Assembly (NCBI RefSeq): GCF_001854605.1
Contig: NZ_MKJU01000004.1
Span: forward strand, 62,001-126,000
Length of the DNA: 64,000 nt
Source: Pseudoalteromonas amylolytica
Lineage (GTDB): Bacteria > Pseudomonadota > Gammaproteobacteria > Enterobacterales > Alteromonadaceae
Direction of reading: 5' to 3'
Position 1 is the stretch's first letter. The number at the start of each line of letters is the position of its first letter. The notes under the pieces were generated by a model. It was not told the DNA's origin, did no database searches, and saw only the letters and a list, made by a program, of their open reading frames with translations. Position numbers and translations under genes: made by a program. Shown piece by piece: positions 39,618 through 48,550 of the stretch.

Positions 39618-41288
39618 CTACACGCTTTGTTTAAGCCAAGCGGTCATATCAAAAATCTTTCCTTGTTGTTTGTAGTATTGGTAAAGCTCATCCGATTGCT
39701 TTTTATGTTGAGAATAACCAAAACGTAAATCGTCACTAGGCAATGTATGCCAATCCTTAAGCTTGATAAGTGCAGGCTTTTCTTTTGGCTCCTCCACTTC
39801 ATCTGGTGCTTGCTCATACCATTCAAGAACGAGTGGAATAAGCGCTCTTACCTGTAGGTTTGGATGATCTTTAATGGCTTTTTGCACTAATGGTACCAAT
39901 AACTCTGATTCACACCCCATGCCGAGCAAAAGGTTATAAAGCCTCATGGCCTCTGAGTCGCTAGCAAAAGGGAGTGTGTCTGACTTAACAGCTGCAACTT
40001 CAGAGATCTGCTGGCTGAGCTCCAACAACCGCTTATCAATCTCTTTGTATTGTAAGTCTGAATACTTGGCGATGCTTTTTGCTTTACCAGACTTGAGCGC
40101 TTCAATCATGGGATGGATCGGCTGTAATTCAGATTCATATACCTTCACAAATAGCTTTGAAGATAACCGTTCAACACCTGTAATAATGGCGCGTAGTTGT
40201 GCAAGTACAAATAACTTAACCACAATATCTAATACACCTTGTGACAGCTCAAACCAAGTATTTAGGATCTCTTCGGTGAGCGGTTCATCGCGGTGAATAA
40301 GCCACTGATACTGCCAAAGCTTGTCAGTCAACAACCGCCACTCTGTGGGCTTTGGTTTACCTGTTGCTTTATCAATTCGATTCTTGTGCTGCGGCAGAGG
40401 TTCCCACACCATAGAGCCAATACCGGTACTGCGCCTTGCAGATTGCAACTCTAGTTCGAATATGGGCCTTGCTTTGGGGGTACCAACTAGGATCACCGGC
40501 ACACCAATAATATTCACCAAAGCCACAAAGAACTCGAGCATGCGTTCTTGCCCTTCTTTTTGTTTGCGGCCTAAACGCTGTATTTCATCAATTACTAACA
40601 CACCAATGGCATATTGGTTGGCGACTTGTCCCATAAATGACAGTAGTACCTCAGTACTATAACGCTTGCGCCCATACCTTTCAGTAAGGTCCGTGTGCAG
40701 ATGTTTATCGACCTCCTGAAAGAAATTTAAGCAGAGGCTTTTTAACGACCCATCCACTGGGCACTCTATACGTAAATAAGTGAGCTGGTATGTATTATAT
40801 TTCTCGTGATAAATCGCTTGTGGGTAGGTGGCCAATATTCGTAGCACGCTGGAGCTTTTACCACATCCAGAGCAACCAATAAGTGACAAGCAACGTGCCG
40901 TAGAGGGCGCTTCGGCAAAACGAAAACTGCTAATGTCGCCCGTCATCAAGCGTTCGTAGCCATTTTGTAGATGCTGTTGGAGCTGGCCAGTTGCAATATT
41001 TCTGGCAACATAGCCCCCACGTATCATCAGCGCTATTTTTTCCTCAAGCGCCACATGCATCGAAAGCGGCTGGAAGAAGTCATCAAGCAAGCCACACAAC
41101 TCGTGAGCACGCTGCCTTGCGTCTAAATAACCTGCCGCAGGGTTGTATTTTACTTTGCCCTCTAGCTTAGTTTTCAGCTCTTCTATTTTGCTTACTCTTG
41201 GTAGCGCTTCAATAAACGGGTTACCTTTGTAACGCTCAATCTCAGACTCCTGATACACCGCGCGAAAGATGTTAGAGGGTAAACTCAT
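39618..41288 (-). CDS. tnsC: AAA+ regulator TnsC
   Basis: 556 residues. Walker A is G-C-S-G-C-G-K-S-S (about 139) and Walker B is V-L-V-I-D-E-I-Q-R-L (about 229). TnsC is the ATP-dependent matchmaker that binds target DNA marked by TnsD or TnsE and activates the TnsA-TnsB transposase. It is the basis of target immunity. The start overlaps the tnsB stop by four bases (ATGA). Confidence 0.96.
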   Translation of the reverse strand: MSLPSNIFRAVYQESEIERYKGNPFIEALPRVSKIEELKTKLEGKVKYNPAAGYLDARQRAHELCGLLDDFFQPLSMHVALEEKIALMIRGGYVARNIATGQLQQHLQNGYERLMTGDISSFRFAEAPSTARCLSLIGCSGCGKSSSVLRILATYPQAIYHEKYNTYQLTYLRIECPVDGSLKSLCLNFFQEVDKHLHTDLTERYGRKRYSTEVLLSFMGQVANQYAIGVLVIDEIQRLGRKQKEGQERMLEFFVALVNIIGVPVILVGTPKARPIFELELQSARRSTGIGSMVWEPLPQHKNRIDKATGKPKPTEWRLLTDKLWQYQWLIHRDEPLTEEILNTWFELSQGVLDIVVKLFVLAQLRAIITGVERLSSKLFVKVYESELQPIHPMIEALKSGKAKSIAKYSDLQYKEIDKRLLELSQQISEVAAVKSDTLPFASDSEAMRLYNLLLGMGCESELLVPLVQKAIKDHPNLQVRALIPLVLEWYEQAPDEVEEPKEKPALIKLKDWHTLPSDDLRFGYSQHKKQSDELYQYYKQQGKIFDMTAWLKQSV

Positions 41289-43372
41289 GCGTCGTCATCC
41301 TCCTTAAACAACTGATCTGAAAAGTCTGGAAAGTCCAAATCGTCATCTGGCTGTGAGAGATAATGTACTTGCGCTGATTTACTCGTGTCGATGTCCACAG
41401 GCTTGTAGGCGCGCTCTTTACGCTCTTTGGCTTTTTCTTCTGCGCGGTTGTCGCGAATATTGCGAATACGCTCCGCATCTGACAAGCCAATATGTTTTGG
41501 CGCGGCCTTTTCAGCCTGATTAACCACTTCTATTACTTGTCGCTCCAAGGCACGCTTTTGCTCATCAGCGACTAGTTTTGCATCAGCATGAGTCTGTTTT
41601 AACTCATCATTTTGCTGCCACACATCCCAAAAACTCGCACCTGAAAACTGTCTTGAGCGTGTTGCTAACTGGCACACAAAATAGTCATTGCTGTTAGGGC
41701 CGTGATAAATGTAGATGTAGTCTGCCGTTGCTAAGTCATAGGCAACTTCCACACTTTTAGGGCGCTTCACTTCCTTACCTCGATGCATCCAGCCCAACTT
41801 TAAAAGCTCTGAGCTGGTGTAATACACGCCAAATATACAGGCACCCGAATCAGATATTGTTGCCCGAGTTCTTGGCATCAATGCCACGCGAAGATGCTCA
41901 GTTGCTGACTTTTTCAACCGACCAGTACGATGCTGCAAGCCCCAATTCCATATCGCCAGTGGGTTGTTTGGTAGGTCTGTTGGCATATCAGCAGCTTTAT
42001 CGTAGTCTTCAATCACGTGATATTGATTGTGATAAAGTACTGAAGCTAAGATGATTCGAGTAAACTCTTGGATCGTAAGCTTAGCATCCAAGCGGTAGTC
42101 TCTATCGCCTTGTTTTTTAATTTTGGTACCAGTGACCACACCAGGTGCAAACGGTTTGAATGCTTGTTGAAAGGCGAGAAACGCTCGTTCGACAACCCCT
42201 TTGGCCTCGCTTCTAAATGGTGGTGTATTTTCAACGCGAACACCAAAACCCTTTTCAAGACATTCAATTTGATGCCCCATTAACTCGCCTCTGTCAGCCA
42301 ACAATGCTGAAGGTAAGCCAATACACGGCCACTGCTGTGGAGTAACGTCAAAACCAAACTGACGACAGTAGTCTGATTTATCCGTCGTGGCCATATGTAT
42401 TGCCTGAATAGCAGCGGCATATGAAGGGTTTTCAAAACCAATATAAAACCCAGCCACCATGCGGCTAAATACATCAATAACCATGTAAATCACTGGGCGA
42501 CCGACGATATTGCCTCTTTGAGAGTCAGATACTAAATAAATATCTGCGATTGTAGCGTCAATTTCATACCGCATACCTGGGCCCAAAACATCTGCGGCGG
42601 CGGTACCTGTAAGCGGTCGAATATCTTTCTTTCGCTTTATTTCACCCGCCTGCGCTTCAATTTTGTCTACTTGGCGATATTCACGTTTGTAGAAATGCTC
42701 CATTTGCCAATAGGTAGGTAACTCTTCTTCAGGTAGATCTGGAAAGTACTGACTATAGATATCTTTTAAACGGTTATGTGCATAGCGAAAAGTTTTACCT
42801 TTGTCGGTTAATATGTGTCGCTCAATCGCTATGCGAAATAGCTTTTCAGTAAAGTCGTCAATTAGCGCACCAGTGCCTGGCATATACTTACGAGGTCGCC
42901 CTAACTTTGTTGTTGTAGCTCGGCGCTTTTGGCCTTTGGCACCTGAGTTTTTATAATCGGGTAATAATGCGTTGGGGATCTGGCCACGTTGCCAGTATCT
43001 ACGGGCAAAACGATAAATAGACTGTTTGGTTTTACCTGCCTCAGTCATTATTTGATTAACCACTTTGCCACGCGCTTTCGGTTCATAGCAGTTCTCAAGC
43101 TCTACCAATGGCTTGATTGCGGCATAGTTTTCATCACGTTTTAACTGAGCGGTAGAACCTGGCTCTGGAATTACAGTAGCAATATCGCTATATGGGTCGG
43201 CTGCACGTTTGAGCACTTCATCTTGAAAACCCTGTTCTAACTCAGTTATTTCAACAAGTTCAGGAAAGGCTTTGTCATCGTGCACTTTTATCCAAAGTGC
43301 GTAATAATCAAATACCATTAAAATGCGATACAAGGTTTGTTCGTATTGCAATACTTCATTGATTTGAAACAC
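41285..43372 (-). CDS. tnsB: DDE transposase subunit TnsB
   Basis: 695 residues from a GTG at 43372 that follows a perfect AGGAGG by six bases; that start gives F-Q-I-N-E-V at the N-terminus, as in Tn7 TnsB. An alternative ATG at 43396 adds eight residues. The DDE catalytic residues are visible: E-I-D-A-T (Asp about 270), L-L-A-D-R-G (Asp about 359) and V-V-E-R-A-F (Glu about 395). TnsB binds the end repeats and makes the 3' cuts and joins. The start lies inside the end of tnsA (17-base overlap). Confidence 0.96.
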   Translation of the reverse strand: MFQINEVLQYEQTLYRILMVFDYYALWIKVHDDKAFPELVEITELEQGFQDEVLKRAADPYSDIATVIPEPGSTAQLKRDENYAAIKPLVELENCYEPKARGKVVNQIMTEAGKTKQSIYRFARRYWQRGQIPNALLPDYKNSGAKGQKRRATTTKLGRPRKYMPGTGALIDDFTEKLFRIAIERHILTDKGKTFRYAHNRLKDIYSQYFPDLPEEELPTYWQMEHFYKREYRQVDKIEAQAGEIKRKKDIRPLTGTAAADVLGPGMRYEIDATIADIYLVSDSQRGNIVGRPVIYMVIDVFSRMVAGFYIGFENPSYAAAIQAIHMATTDKSDYCRQFGFDVTPQQWPCIGLPSALLADRGELMGHQIECLEKGFGVRVENTPPFRSEAKGVVERAFLAFQQAFKPFAPGVVTGTKIKKQGDRDYRLDAKLTIQEFTRIILASVLYHNQYHVIEDYDKAADMPTDLPNNPLAIWNWGLQHRTGRLKKSATEHLRVALMPRTRATISDSGACIFGVYYTSSELLKLGWMHRGKEVKRPKSVEVAYDLATADYIYIYHGPNSNDYFVCQLATRSRQFSGASFWDVWQQNDELKQTHADAKLVADEQKRALERQVIEVVNQAEKAAPKHIGLSDAERIRNIRDNRAEEKAKERKERAYKPVDIDTSKSAQVHYLSQPDDDLDFPDFSDQLFKEDDDA

Positions 43373-44183
43373 GAAACACCTCCTGAATTTGCTCAACGTT
43401 ACCTAGTTTAAGATGACCAACTTGTAGCTTTTGAACTGGCGTAAAAATATCAAAGGTAAAGTAACGGTCAGCCAGCAAAGCTCTTATCTCAAACAACGAC
43501 TCTCCTAAGTCTAGCCCATAGGCGGTATCTATCTCTTTGCAGACGTTTATGAGGGTTTTGGTTGGGTGTTTTGCAAAGTAATCGGCATAGAATCTGGCTT
43601 GCTCAATGGCGGAGTCTGAGGCTTCTTCATGTTCACCTTGCAATGGGTAAATCCACTCAACATTCGCTTTAACAACTTTTGGGATCTCTTGCTCAGTGAC
43701 TATTTGCCAAGGGATCTGCTTTTCATGCCAAAAGCGTTTCTCGAGCTCAAGTATCTCTATTTTGCGCTGCTCTTCCAAAGCGCTGACATATTTGGCTTGT
43801 AACGCAAAATAGGGGAGATCTCGTGAGGTTGTTTCAACGAGAAAGTCGCTTGATAGGTATTGGTCTACGCCCCCAACATTTGGGTGTTTGATGCCAGCAG
43901 ATTCAGCTAGCTCTAATGTTATCTCGCGCTCTAGCGGAAACTGCTCTTTGACTTGCAGCACATCCTGCCGCCACTCAAGCAAGTAGAACATGGATAGTTC
44001 AAGATCGGATAATAAATGATGGGTTCGCTTAGACTTATAACCAAAGACTCGATGTACACGACCATCAGATGGCGCATCATAAACCGTTAACCACGGCTTG
44101 TAATCCTGATACTCGCCAGTACCGCGCCCCTCTTTAATCCACTTAAGATATTGCGCCTCAGTATGGCCAATCTTCCTAGACAT
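43356..44183 (-). CDS. tnsA: TnsA endonuclease
   Basis: 275 residues. A restriction-endonuclease-like core has Glu in L-E-W-R (about 65), Asp in S-D-F-L-V-E-T (about 112) and Lys in L-Q-A-K-Y (about 127), matching the E-D-QxK set that cuts the 5' strands in Tn7, giving cut-and-paste movement. It is the first gene of tnsABCDE. The start codon is five bases downstream of an imperfect hairpin whose arm contains the likely ribosome site. Two fragments of a second, dead copy lie at 24744 and 27795. Confidence 0.96.
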   Translation of the reverse strand: MSRKIGHTEAQYLKWIKEGRGTGEYQDYKPWLTVYDAPSDGRVHRVFGYKSKRTHHLLSDLELSMFYLLEWRQDVLQVKEQFPLEREITLELAESAGIKHPNVGGVDQYLSSDFLVETTSRDLPYFALQAKYVSALEEQRKIEILELEKRFWHEKQIPWQIVTEQEIPKVVKANVEWIYPLQGEHEEASDSAIEQARFYADYFAKHPTKTLINVCKEIDTAYGLDLGESLFEIRALLADRYFTFDIFTPVQKLQVGHLKLGNVEQIQEVFRVSNQ

Positions 44184-44187
44184 AATA

Positions 44188-44224
44188 TACCGCTATAACT
44201 GATTGAAATTTCAGCATAGCGGTA
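44188..44224 (-). promoter_or_regulatory. Hairpin covering the tnsA ribosome binding site
   Basis: TACCGCTAT (44188-44196) and ATAGCGGTA (44216-44224) are perfect 9-base arms. The loop contains a further CTGA/TCAG pair, so an extended stem of 37 bases can form. On the mRNA the start-proximal arm holds AGCGG, the only ribosome-site-like bases before the ATG, so folding would hide it. It could also be a protein operator. The pseudogene copy keeps the start-proximal arm but not the distal one (ATAGCTAGA). Confidence 0.6.
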
Positions 44225-44256
44225 AATTTTAGGGCGATCAATCGCTTCTGTTCATC

Positions 44257-44451
44257 TTAGCCTGACACGAGTTCCTTTGCGTAAGCCAGTGAGGCTTTTC
44301 GTTGCTCTTTGTACAGCTGTTCTATTTTATGGGGGTTATATGAGTCTATCGATATAGCTTGAACAATCTTATACCCCTCAGAGGCGCTTAATGATTTTAC
44401 AGAAAAATGTGTTTCGCTTTCAGGCGTAGCCTTATCACTGCTCTTGTTCAT
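44257..44451 (-). CDS. Small protein, 64 residues, unknown
   Basis: An ATG at 44451 preceded by GGAGAG six bases upstream. The frame overlaps the end of the 2TM-GAF gene by 17 bases, so they are coupled. The protein is charged and helical, without membrane segments or a known family. It may be a partner or antitoxin-like companion of the GAF protein. That is inference from coupling only. Confidence 0.6.
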   Translation of the reverse strand: MNKSSDKATPESETHFSVKSLSASEGYKIVQAISIDSYNPHKIEQLYKEQRKASLAYAKELVSG

Positions 44452-45457
44452 CTTTCTCTCCAACATCATTTAGATTGTGTGTCTTAAATGCTTCAGCCGC
44501 TGCTAAGTATATAGCTAAAAATTTAACTATTGTACTTAAAAATTGTAAATCTCTATCTTCCCTAAACTGTTCAGCTTTAGCGCTAGTTAACACTAACACA
44601 CCAAAAGGCAATTTACCATTTTCAGCTTTTCCATCGTCATCACAGCGCAATATAGGGATTGAGAAAAAACTCCGATATCTACTGTTATCAGTGTCTGAAT
44701 CAGAGTAATTCATCAACTCATTACTCAATGTAATATCGGGGCATATTTTAATCCGTTTATGCAGAAATGCGAGCCCCACATGACCGTGCCCTGGAGACCA
44801 CTCTCTATTACGCTTTTGTAACCTGTTATCACAATCTCTAACTAAAACCTTTAGCTTTTTCGAATTAAAATCGTAGTTATACAATGCGATATTGTAGAGA
44901 CTATCTGAGCTATAGCTAAACAATGCCTCTTTTTCTATAGATATCAATCGAATAATAGCTTCCAACTTTCCTTTTAGTAATGCGTCGAATTGATCTTTTG
45001 ATAACGACTGACCCATTGCTTCAAAATGATTTAATTCTCCAACAGCACTATCAATATAATTGGCTAAACAAAATATTGTCGTCATTTGATTTGAACAGAG
45101 ATAAGAAAACTCCTTATACCCATGTTTATATGTCGCCAATTCATGTCTCAATTTTTCAACCTCAGTTTCAATTGAAACAGCCTCAGAGTAAAGAGTATAT
45201 TTGCGGTTGTTAATATGCTGGATATATGCAACGGCTAGATGGATGATACTCACAATCACCAAAGCTACCCAAAATATTATAGAGAGGGGTTCATCTTCTT
45301 TTAAGCCGTAATAATACGATACCCCTACACCTATCAGCGCCGGAGCAAACAACGTAGTCCAGACATTGGCAAAAAATAATATACTGCTAACCAACTTTTC
45401 AGATTGTTCGTTATTGCTCTTTGCTTTTTTCATGAATTCTTTCAGAGTTAGATTCAC
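44435..45457 (-). CDS. Two-transmembrane protein with a GAF-like domain
   Basis: 340 residues. Two membrane helices (about 24-50 and 57-80) are followed by a helical, coiled-coil-like segment (about 85-180) and a GAF-like sensor domain (about 185-320, with G-H-G-H-V-G-L-A-F, I-P-I-L-R and F-G-V-L-V-L-T-S then E-D-R-D-L-Q-F-L). No kinase or cyclase follows. The 2TM-plus-coil front resembles SLATT-type membrane effectors of nucleotide-signal defence systems, but I cannot confirm the family. It is carried between tnsA and the right end of the transposon. Confidence 0.65.
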   Translation of the reverse strand: MNLTLKEFMKKAKSNNEQSEKLVSSILFFANVWTTLFAPALIGVGVSYYYGLKEDEPLSIIFWVALVIVSIIHLAVAYIQHINNRKYTLYSEAVSIETEVEKLRHELATYKHGYKEFSYLCSNQMTTIFCLANYIDSAVGELNHFEAMGQSLSKDQFDALLKGKLEAIIRLISIEKEALFSYSSDSLYNIALYNYDFNSKKLKVLVRDCDNRLQKRNREWSPGHGHVGLAFLHKRIKICPDITLSNELMNYSDSDTDNSRYRSFFSIPILRCDDDGKAENGKLPFGVLVLTSAKAEQFREDRDLQFLSTIVKFLAIYLAAAEAFKTHNLNDVGEKDEQEQ

Positions 45458-45536
45458 TTATTAAGCCCCTAATATTTATTCCTATTTGAAGACATAACCT
45501 TCACGAGAGCAAAGACCTAAACGCTTTAATGAAATC

Positions 45537-46490
45537 TTATTTTACTATTGATTCAGCATGTAATATGTACGCTACATGCTTCCATTCAGAGGCTGTTTCT
45601 AATTGCATTAATGCTATTTCCTCATGTGTTACGTTTAACTCTTTAGCGATAGCATTCTCTGCCTTTTCTTGATCTCTAATTTTAAAAAGCTCACCTAGAT
45701 TGCCCTTAATAACTGATTCTATGACTCGAACAGCCTTCGTTAACTTGGACTCTTTATACGCAAATTTCTTTGCCTGCATTACAGATTTTGCTTCAAGTAT
45801 TAGCTGCTCAATCTCTTGACGAACATCAGATGGATTAGCTTGCTCTCTAACCAGGCGGTTGATGAGGACATTTAAAGAACCTAGCCTCCTCACCGAGTCA
45901 TTATCTGCTTTAAAGTCCAAAATACGATTAATTGAAATCCCCTCATCAGGAAGGGGAAATTTTTCTAAAACCACTTGAGTGACTAGTGATTTGTGATTGA
46001 TGCTTGTACAAGGCATTTCTCTCAGCCTAGGTGTTGCCACAGAACCTTGTTCTCTTAATTTTTCAGATGCGAAATAGATCATTTCATTTTCAACTTCCCT
46101 ATCTGGACGAGCTTTGATATCAAAAGCTTCGCAAAAACTAAATTTTTTAATGCCTTTACTAGGTAGTCTATCAGCTATATTGATCGCTGCTTCAAAATTT
46201 AATACTTGGGATTCTAACCCTAACTCCTCAAAACTTTTTACTAAACCAATTGAGCAAAGTTCACTGAACGAAAGCATCGAAGTCAAAAATGGGTACTTAA
46301 CAGTATCTCTTATTTCACCTAATTGAGATTCCATTTGCCCTAATACTGCTTTGCATAGGGATGGATATTCGGAGCCATATTCTAAATCTACAAAACCATC
46401 GAAAAGCAACAAATCTCGTTTCAAAGTTTGTTGATTATGACTGTTAGTTCCTACTAATAGATGTTTGCCGACAACAAAATTAGAGTCCAA
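45537..46490 (-). CDS. Unknown cargo protein, 317 residues
   Basis: A soluble protein with no recognised domain. The C-terminal third is strongly helical and charged (E-Q-L-I-L-E-A-K and K-A-V-R-V-I-E-S-V-I-K). It is the gene nearest the right end, reading away from it. There are 80 bases between its stop and the GAF gene, on the same strand. The ATG at 46490 lies about 90 bases inside the first right-end repeat. An unknown effector or partner of the GAF protein is possible. Confidence 0.55.
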   Translation of the reverse strand: MDSNFVVGKHLLVGTNSHNQQTLKRDLLLFDGFVDLEYGSEYPSLCKAVLGQMESQLGEIRDTVKYPFLTSMLSFSELCSIGLVKSFEELGLESQVLNFEAAINIADRLPSKGIKKFSFCEAFDIKARPDREVENEMIYFASEKLREQGSVATPRLREMPCTSINHKSLVTQVVLEKFPLPDEGISINRILDFKADNDSVRRLGSLNVLINRLVREQANPSDVRQEIEQLILEAKSVMQAKKFAYKESKLTKAVRVIESVIKGNLGELFKIRDQEKAENAIAKELNVTHEEIALMQLETASEWKHVAYILHAESIVK

Positions 46491-46577
46491 TACTTTTCCT
46501 TAAAGTCACTCTGTTGGTTTTATAAAAATACCTACCTAAAGAAAAATCTCAAAGCCTTTTCTAACTTTGAGATTTTA

Positions 46578-46624
46578 AGTATGAAACTTTAATACTTGGG
46601 ATGAAACTATATTCCTAAGTCACA
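46578..46624 (-). repeat. Right end of the intact Tn7-like element
   Basis: TnsB-type repeats AAGTATGAAACTTTAATAC (46578-46596) and GGGATGAAACTATATTCC (46598-46615), then TAAGTCACA to the terminus at 46624. Only two clear repeats are visible. A hairpin, ATCTCAAAG/CTTTGAGAT, lies just inside at about 46546-46573. Confidence 0.88.
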
Positions 46625-46629
46625 AAAAA
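46625..46629. repeat. 5-bp target duplication AAAAA (right copy)
   Basis: Five A residues directly outside the terminal ACA match the copy at 30259-30263. They are part of an eight-A run that is the U-tract of the glmS terminator on the minus strand. Confidence 0.8.
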
Positions 46630-46643
46630 AAGCGCTTTCGCGC
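46630..46643 (-). terminator. glmS terminator
   Basis: On the minus strand GCGC-GAAA-GCGC is followed by eight T residues, the last five or six of which are the transposon duplication and terminus. It lies 7-20 bases after the glmS stop. The transposon joint is inside the U-tract. Confidence 0.75.
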
Positions 46644-46649
46644 CTTTTC

Positions 46650-46685
46650 TTATTCAACCGTTACTGATTTAGCCAAGTTTCTTGG
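46650..46685. other. attTn7-type target region in glmS
   Basis: The last codons of glmS (the protein ends L-A-K-S-V-T-V-E) occupy the place where TnsD binds in Tn7, about 20-60 bases from the insertion point. The extent is inferred from Tn7 and not seen directly. The insertion leaves glmS intact. Confidence 0.7.
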
Positions 46686-48470
46686 TTGGTCTACGTCGGT
46701 GCCTTTTATCACGGCAACGTAGTATGACAGCAGCTGTAGCGGGATTGTATATACAACTGGTGCGAGGATGTCTTCTACGTGGTTTACGTTGATAACACGC
46801 ATGGTGTCGTCAGACTCAAAGTGTGAGTCTTTATCTGCGAATACGTAGATGATGCCGCCACGGGCGCGTACTTCTTCAACATTTGATTTTAGCTTTTCAA
46901 GTAGTTCGTTGTTTGGTGCAACCACGATGATTGGCATATCTGCGTCAATCAACGCCAGTGGTCCGTGTTTTAACTCACCCGCAGCGTAGGCTTCGGCGTG
47001 AATGTATGAAATTTCTTTCAACTTCAACGCGCCTTCCATTGCAATTGGGTATTGTGAGCCACGACCTAAAAACAGTGAATGGTGCTTGTCGGCAAACTCT
47101 TCGGCCAAATCTTCAATGCTACCCGCCAGTGACAGGGCTTCTTCAAGTTTGTTTGGCAAGGTTTTAATGGCGTTCACAATGGCGCTTTGTTCTAGGCCCT
47201 TTTCTTGCGCAATCGACGCTGTTAGCATCAATAAGCCTACAAGTTGTGTGGTGAATGCTTTGGTTGAAGCAACACCAATCTCAGCACCGGCTTTGGTCAT
47301 AAAGGCCAAGTCTGATTCACGCACCAATGAAGAGCCTGGCACGTTACAAATGGTCATTGATGCCATATAACCTTGCTCTTTAGCTAGGCGCAGTGCAGCG
47401 AGCGTATCAGCGGTTTCACCAGATTGAGAAATCGTTACTAGCAGGCTGTTTTCATGCACAAACGATTGACGGTAACGGAACTCTGAGGCAATTTCCACAT
47501 TACAGCTTACGCCAGCAAATTGCTCAAGCCAATAACGGGCAACCATGCCTGAGTGGTAAGAGGTACCACACGCGATGATCTGCACATGTTTTACGTCTTT
47601 AAAGATTTGCTGTGCGCTGTCGCCAAAGGCATCCACCGATACACGATCATTGTCTAAGCGGCCTTCAAGTGTATTTCTTACCGCCAATGGCTGCTCATAA
47701 ATCTCTTTAAGCATGTAGTGGCGGTATTCACCTTTACCTGAATTGTCTTGCGTGATGTTTGACTCTACAACTTCACGCTCAACCGCTTCGCCATTGCTGT
47801 CAAAAATTTCAACACTGTCACAAGTAATACGAGCCACATCACCTTCTTCTAAGAATATAAAACTACGTGTCACAGGTAATAACGCAAGCTGATCCGACGC
47901 GATGAAATTTTCACCTAACCCTAGGCCTATTACCAATGGGCTTCCTGAGCGCGCCACAATCATTTCTTGATCGTTGGATTTATCGAATACCACCGTACCA
48001 TAAGCACCTTCAAGCTGTTTAACTGCCGCTTTTACCGCATCTAGCAGGCTGTTGTGCTGTTGGCGAAGCTGGTGGATTAAATGCACCATAACTTCTGTAT
48101 CTGTGTCAGATAAGAATTCGTAACCATCACCTTTTAAGGCGTCACGAAGCGGCGCATGGTTTTCAATAATGCCGTTGTGTACCAGTGCAATTTCACTGTT
48201 TGAAACGTGTGGGTGTGCGTTGCTTTCGGTCACACCGCCGTGGGTCGCCCAGCGTGTGTGCGCAATACCTGTGGTGCCTTTAACATTGGCTTTTTCAAGT
48301 GCTTGCTCAAGGTTAACCACCTTGCCTACCGCTTTTACCGTGCTAAGCGTGCTATCTAAGCTCAATGCCACGCCCGCCGAGTCATAACCACGGTATTCAA
48401 GGCGCTTTAAGCCTTCAACTAAAATCTTATTTACTGGGCGCTCTGCAACTGCCCCTACAATCCCACACAT
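46650..48470 (-). CDS. glmS: Glucosamine-6-phosphate synthase
   Basis: Glutamine:fructose-6-phosphate amidotransferase, the first step towards UDP-GlcNAc for peptidoglycan and lipopolysaccharide. I take the ATG at 48470 (GGAGAAATT upstream) so that the protein begins M-C-G-I-V-G, with Cys2 as the glutaminase nucleophile; an in-frame upstream start exists at 48488 but would add residues before that Cys. N-terminal glutaminase (to about 240) and two SIS sugar-isomerase domains (with S-Q-S-G-E-T and A-S-T-K-A-F-T) are complete. It is probably in one operon with the DeoR gene upstream (80-base gap). Confidence 0.97.
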   Translation of the reverse strand: MCGIVGAVAERPVNKILVEGLKRLEYRGYDSAGVALSLDSTLSTVKAVGKVVNLEQALEKANVKGTTGIAHTRWATHGGVTESNAHPHVSNSEIALVHNGIIENHAPLRDALKGDGYEFLSDTDTEVMVHLIHQLRQQHNSLLDAVKAAVKQLEGAYGTVVFDKSNDQEMIVARSGSPLVIGLGLGENFIASDQLALLPVTRSFIFLEEGDVARITCDSVEIFDSNGEAVEREVVESNITQDNSGKGEYRHYMLKEIYEQPLAVRNTLEGRLDNDRVSVDAFGDSAQQIFKDVKHVQIIACGTSYHSGMVARYWLEQFAGVSCNVEIASEFRYRQSFVHENSLLVTISQSGETADTLAALRLAKEQGYMASMTICNVPGSSLVRESDLAFMTKAGAEIGVASTKAFTTQLVGLLMLTASIAQEKGLEQSAIVNAIKTLPNKLEEALSLAGSIEDLAEEFADKHHSLFLGRGSQYPIAMEGALKLKEISYIHAEAYAAGELKHGPLALIDADMPIIVVAPNNELLEKLKSNVEEVRARGGIIYVFADKDSHFESDDTMRVINVNHVEDILAPVVYTIPLQLLSYYVAVIKGTDVDQPRNLAKSVTVE

Positions 48471-48550
48471 AATTTCTCCATTTTGCACGTTGGTGTTGTC
48501 ATATTAGTGTTAGCTGTACAAGGTGTTGTCGTACTTGTACAAGCAAGTAT

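Larger units (their letters stand above)
30264..46624 (-). mobile_element. Complete Tn7-family transposon at the glmS attachment site (16,361 bp)
   Basis: Termini TGT...ACA, TnsB-type repeats at both ends, AAAAA duplications outside both ends, and a contiguous tnsABCDE operon. The right end lies about 25 bases past the glmS stop codon and the operon reads away from glmS, as in Tn7. Cargo to the left of tnsE: ParB-like, Dam-type methylase, OLD-like ATPase and an unknown gene. Cargo to the right of tnsA: a small protein, a 2TM-GAF protein and an unknown protein. All genes are on the minus strand. It inserted between glmS and an older relative. Confidence 0.93.

Noticed and set aside
30264..46624. 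CRISPR-associated Tn7 (CAST) type element
   Set aside because: No Cascade or Cas12k genes or repeats are present, and the element has TnsD and TnsE, as in classical Tn7.
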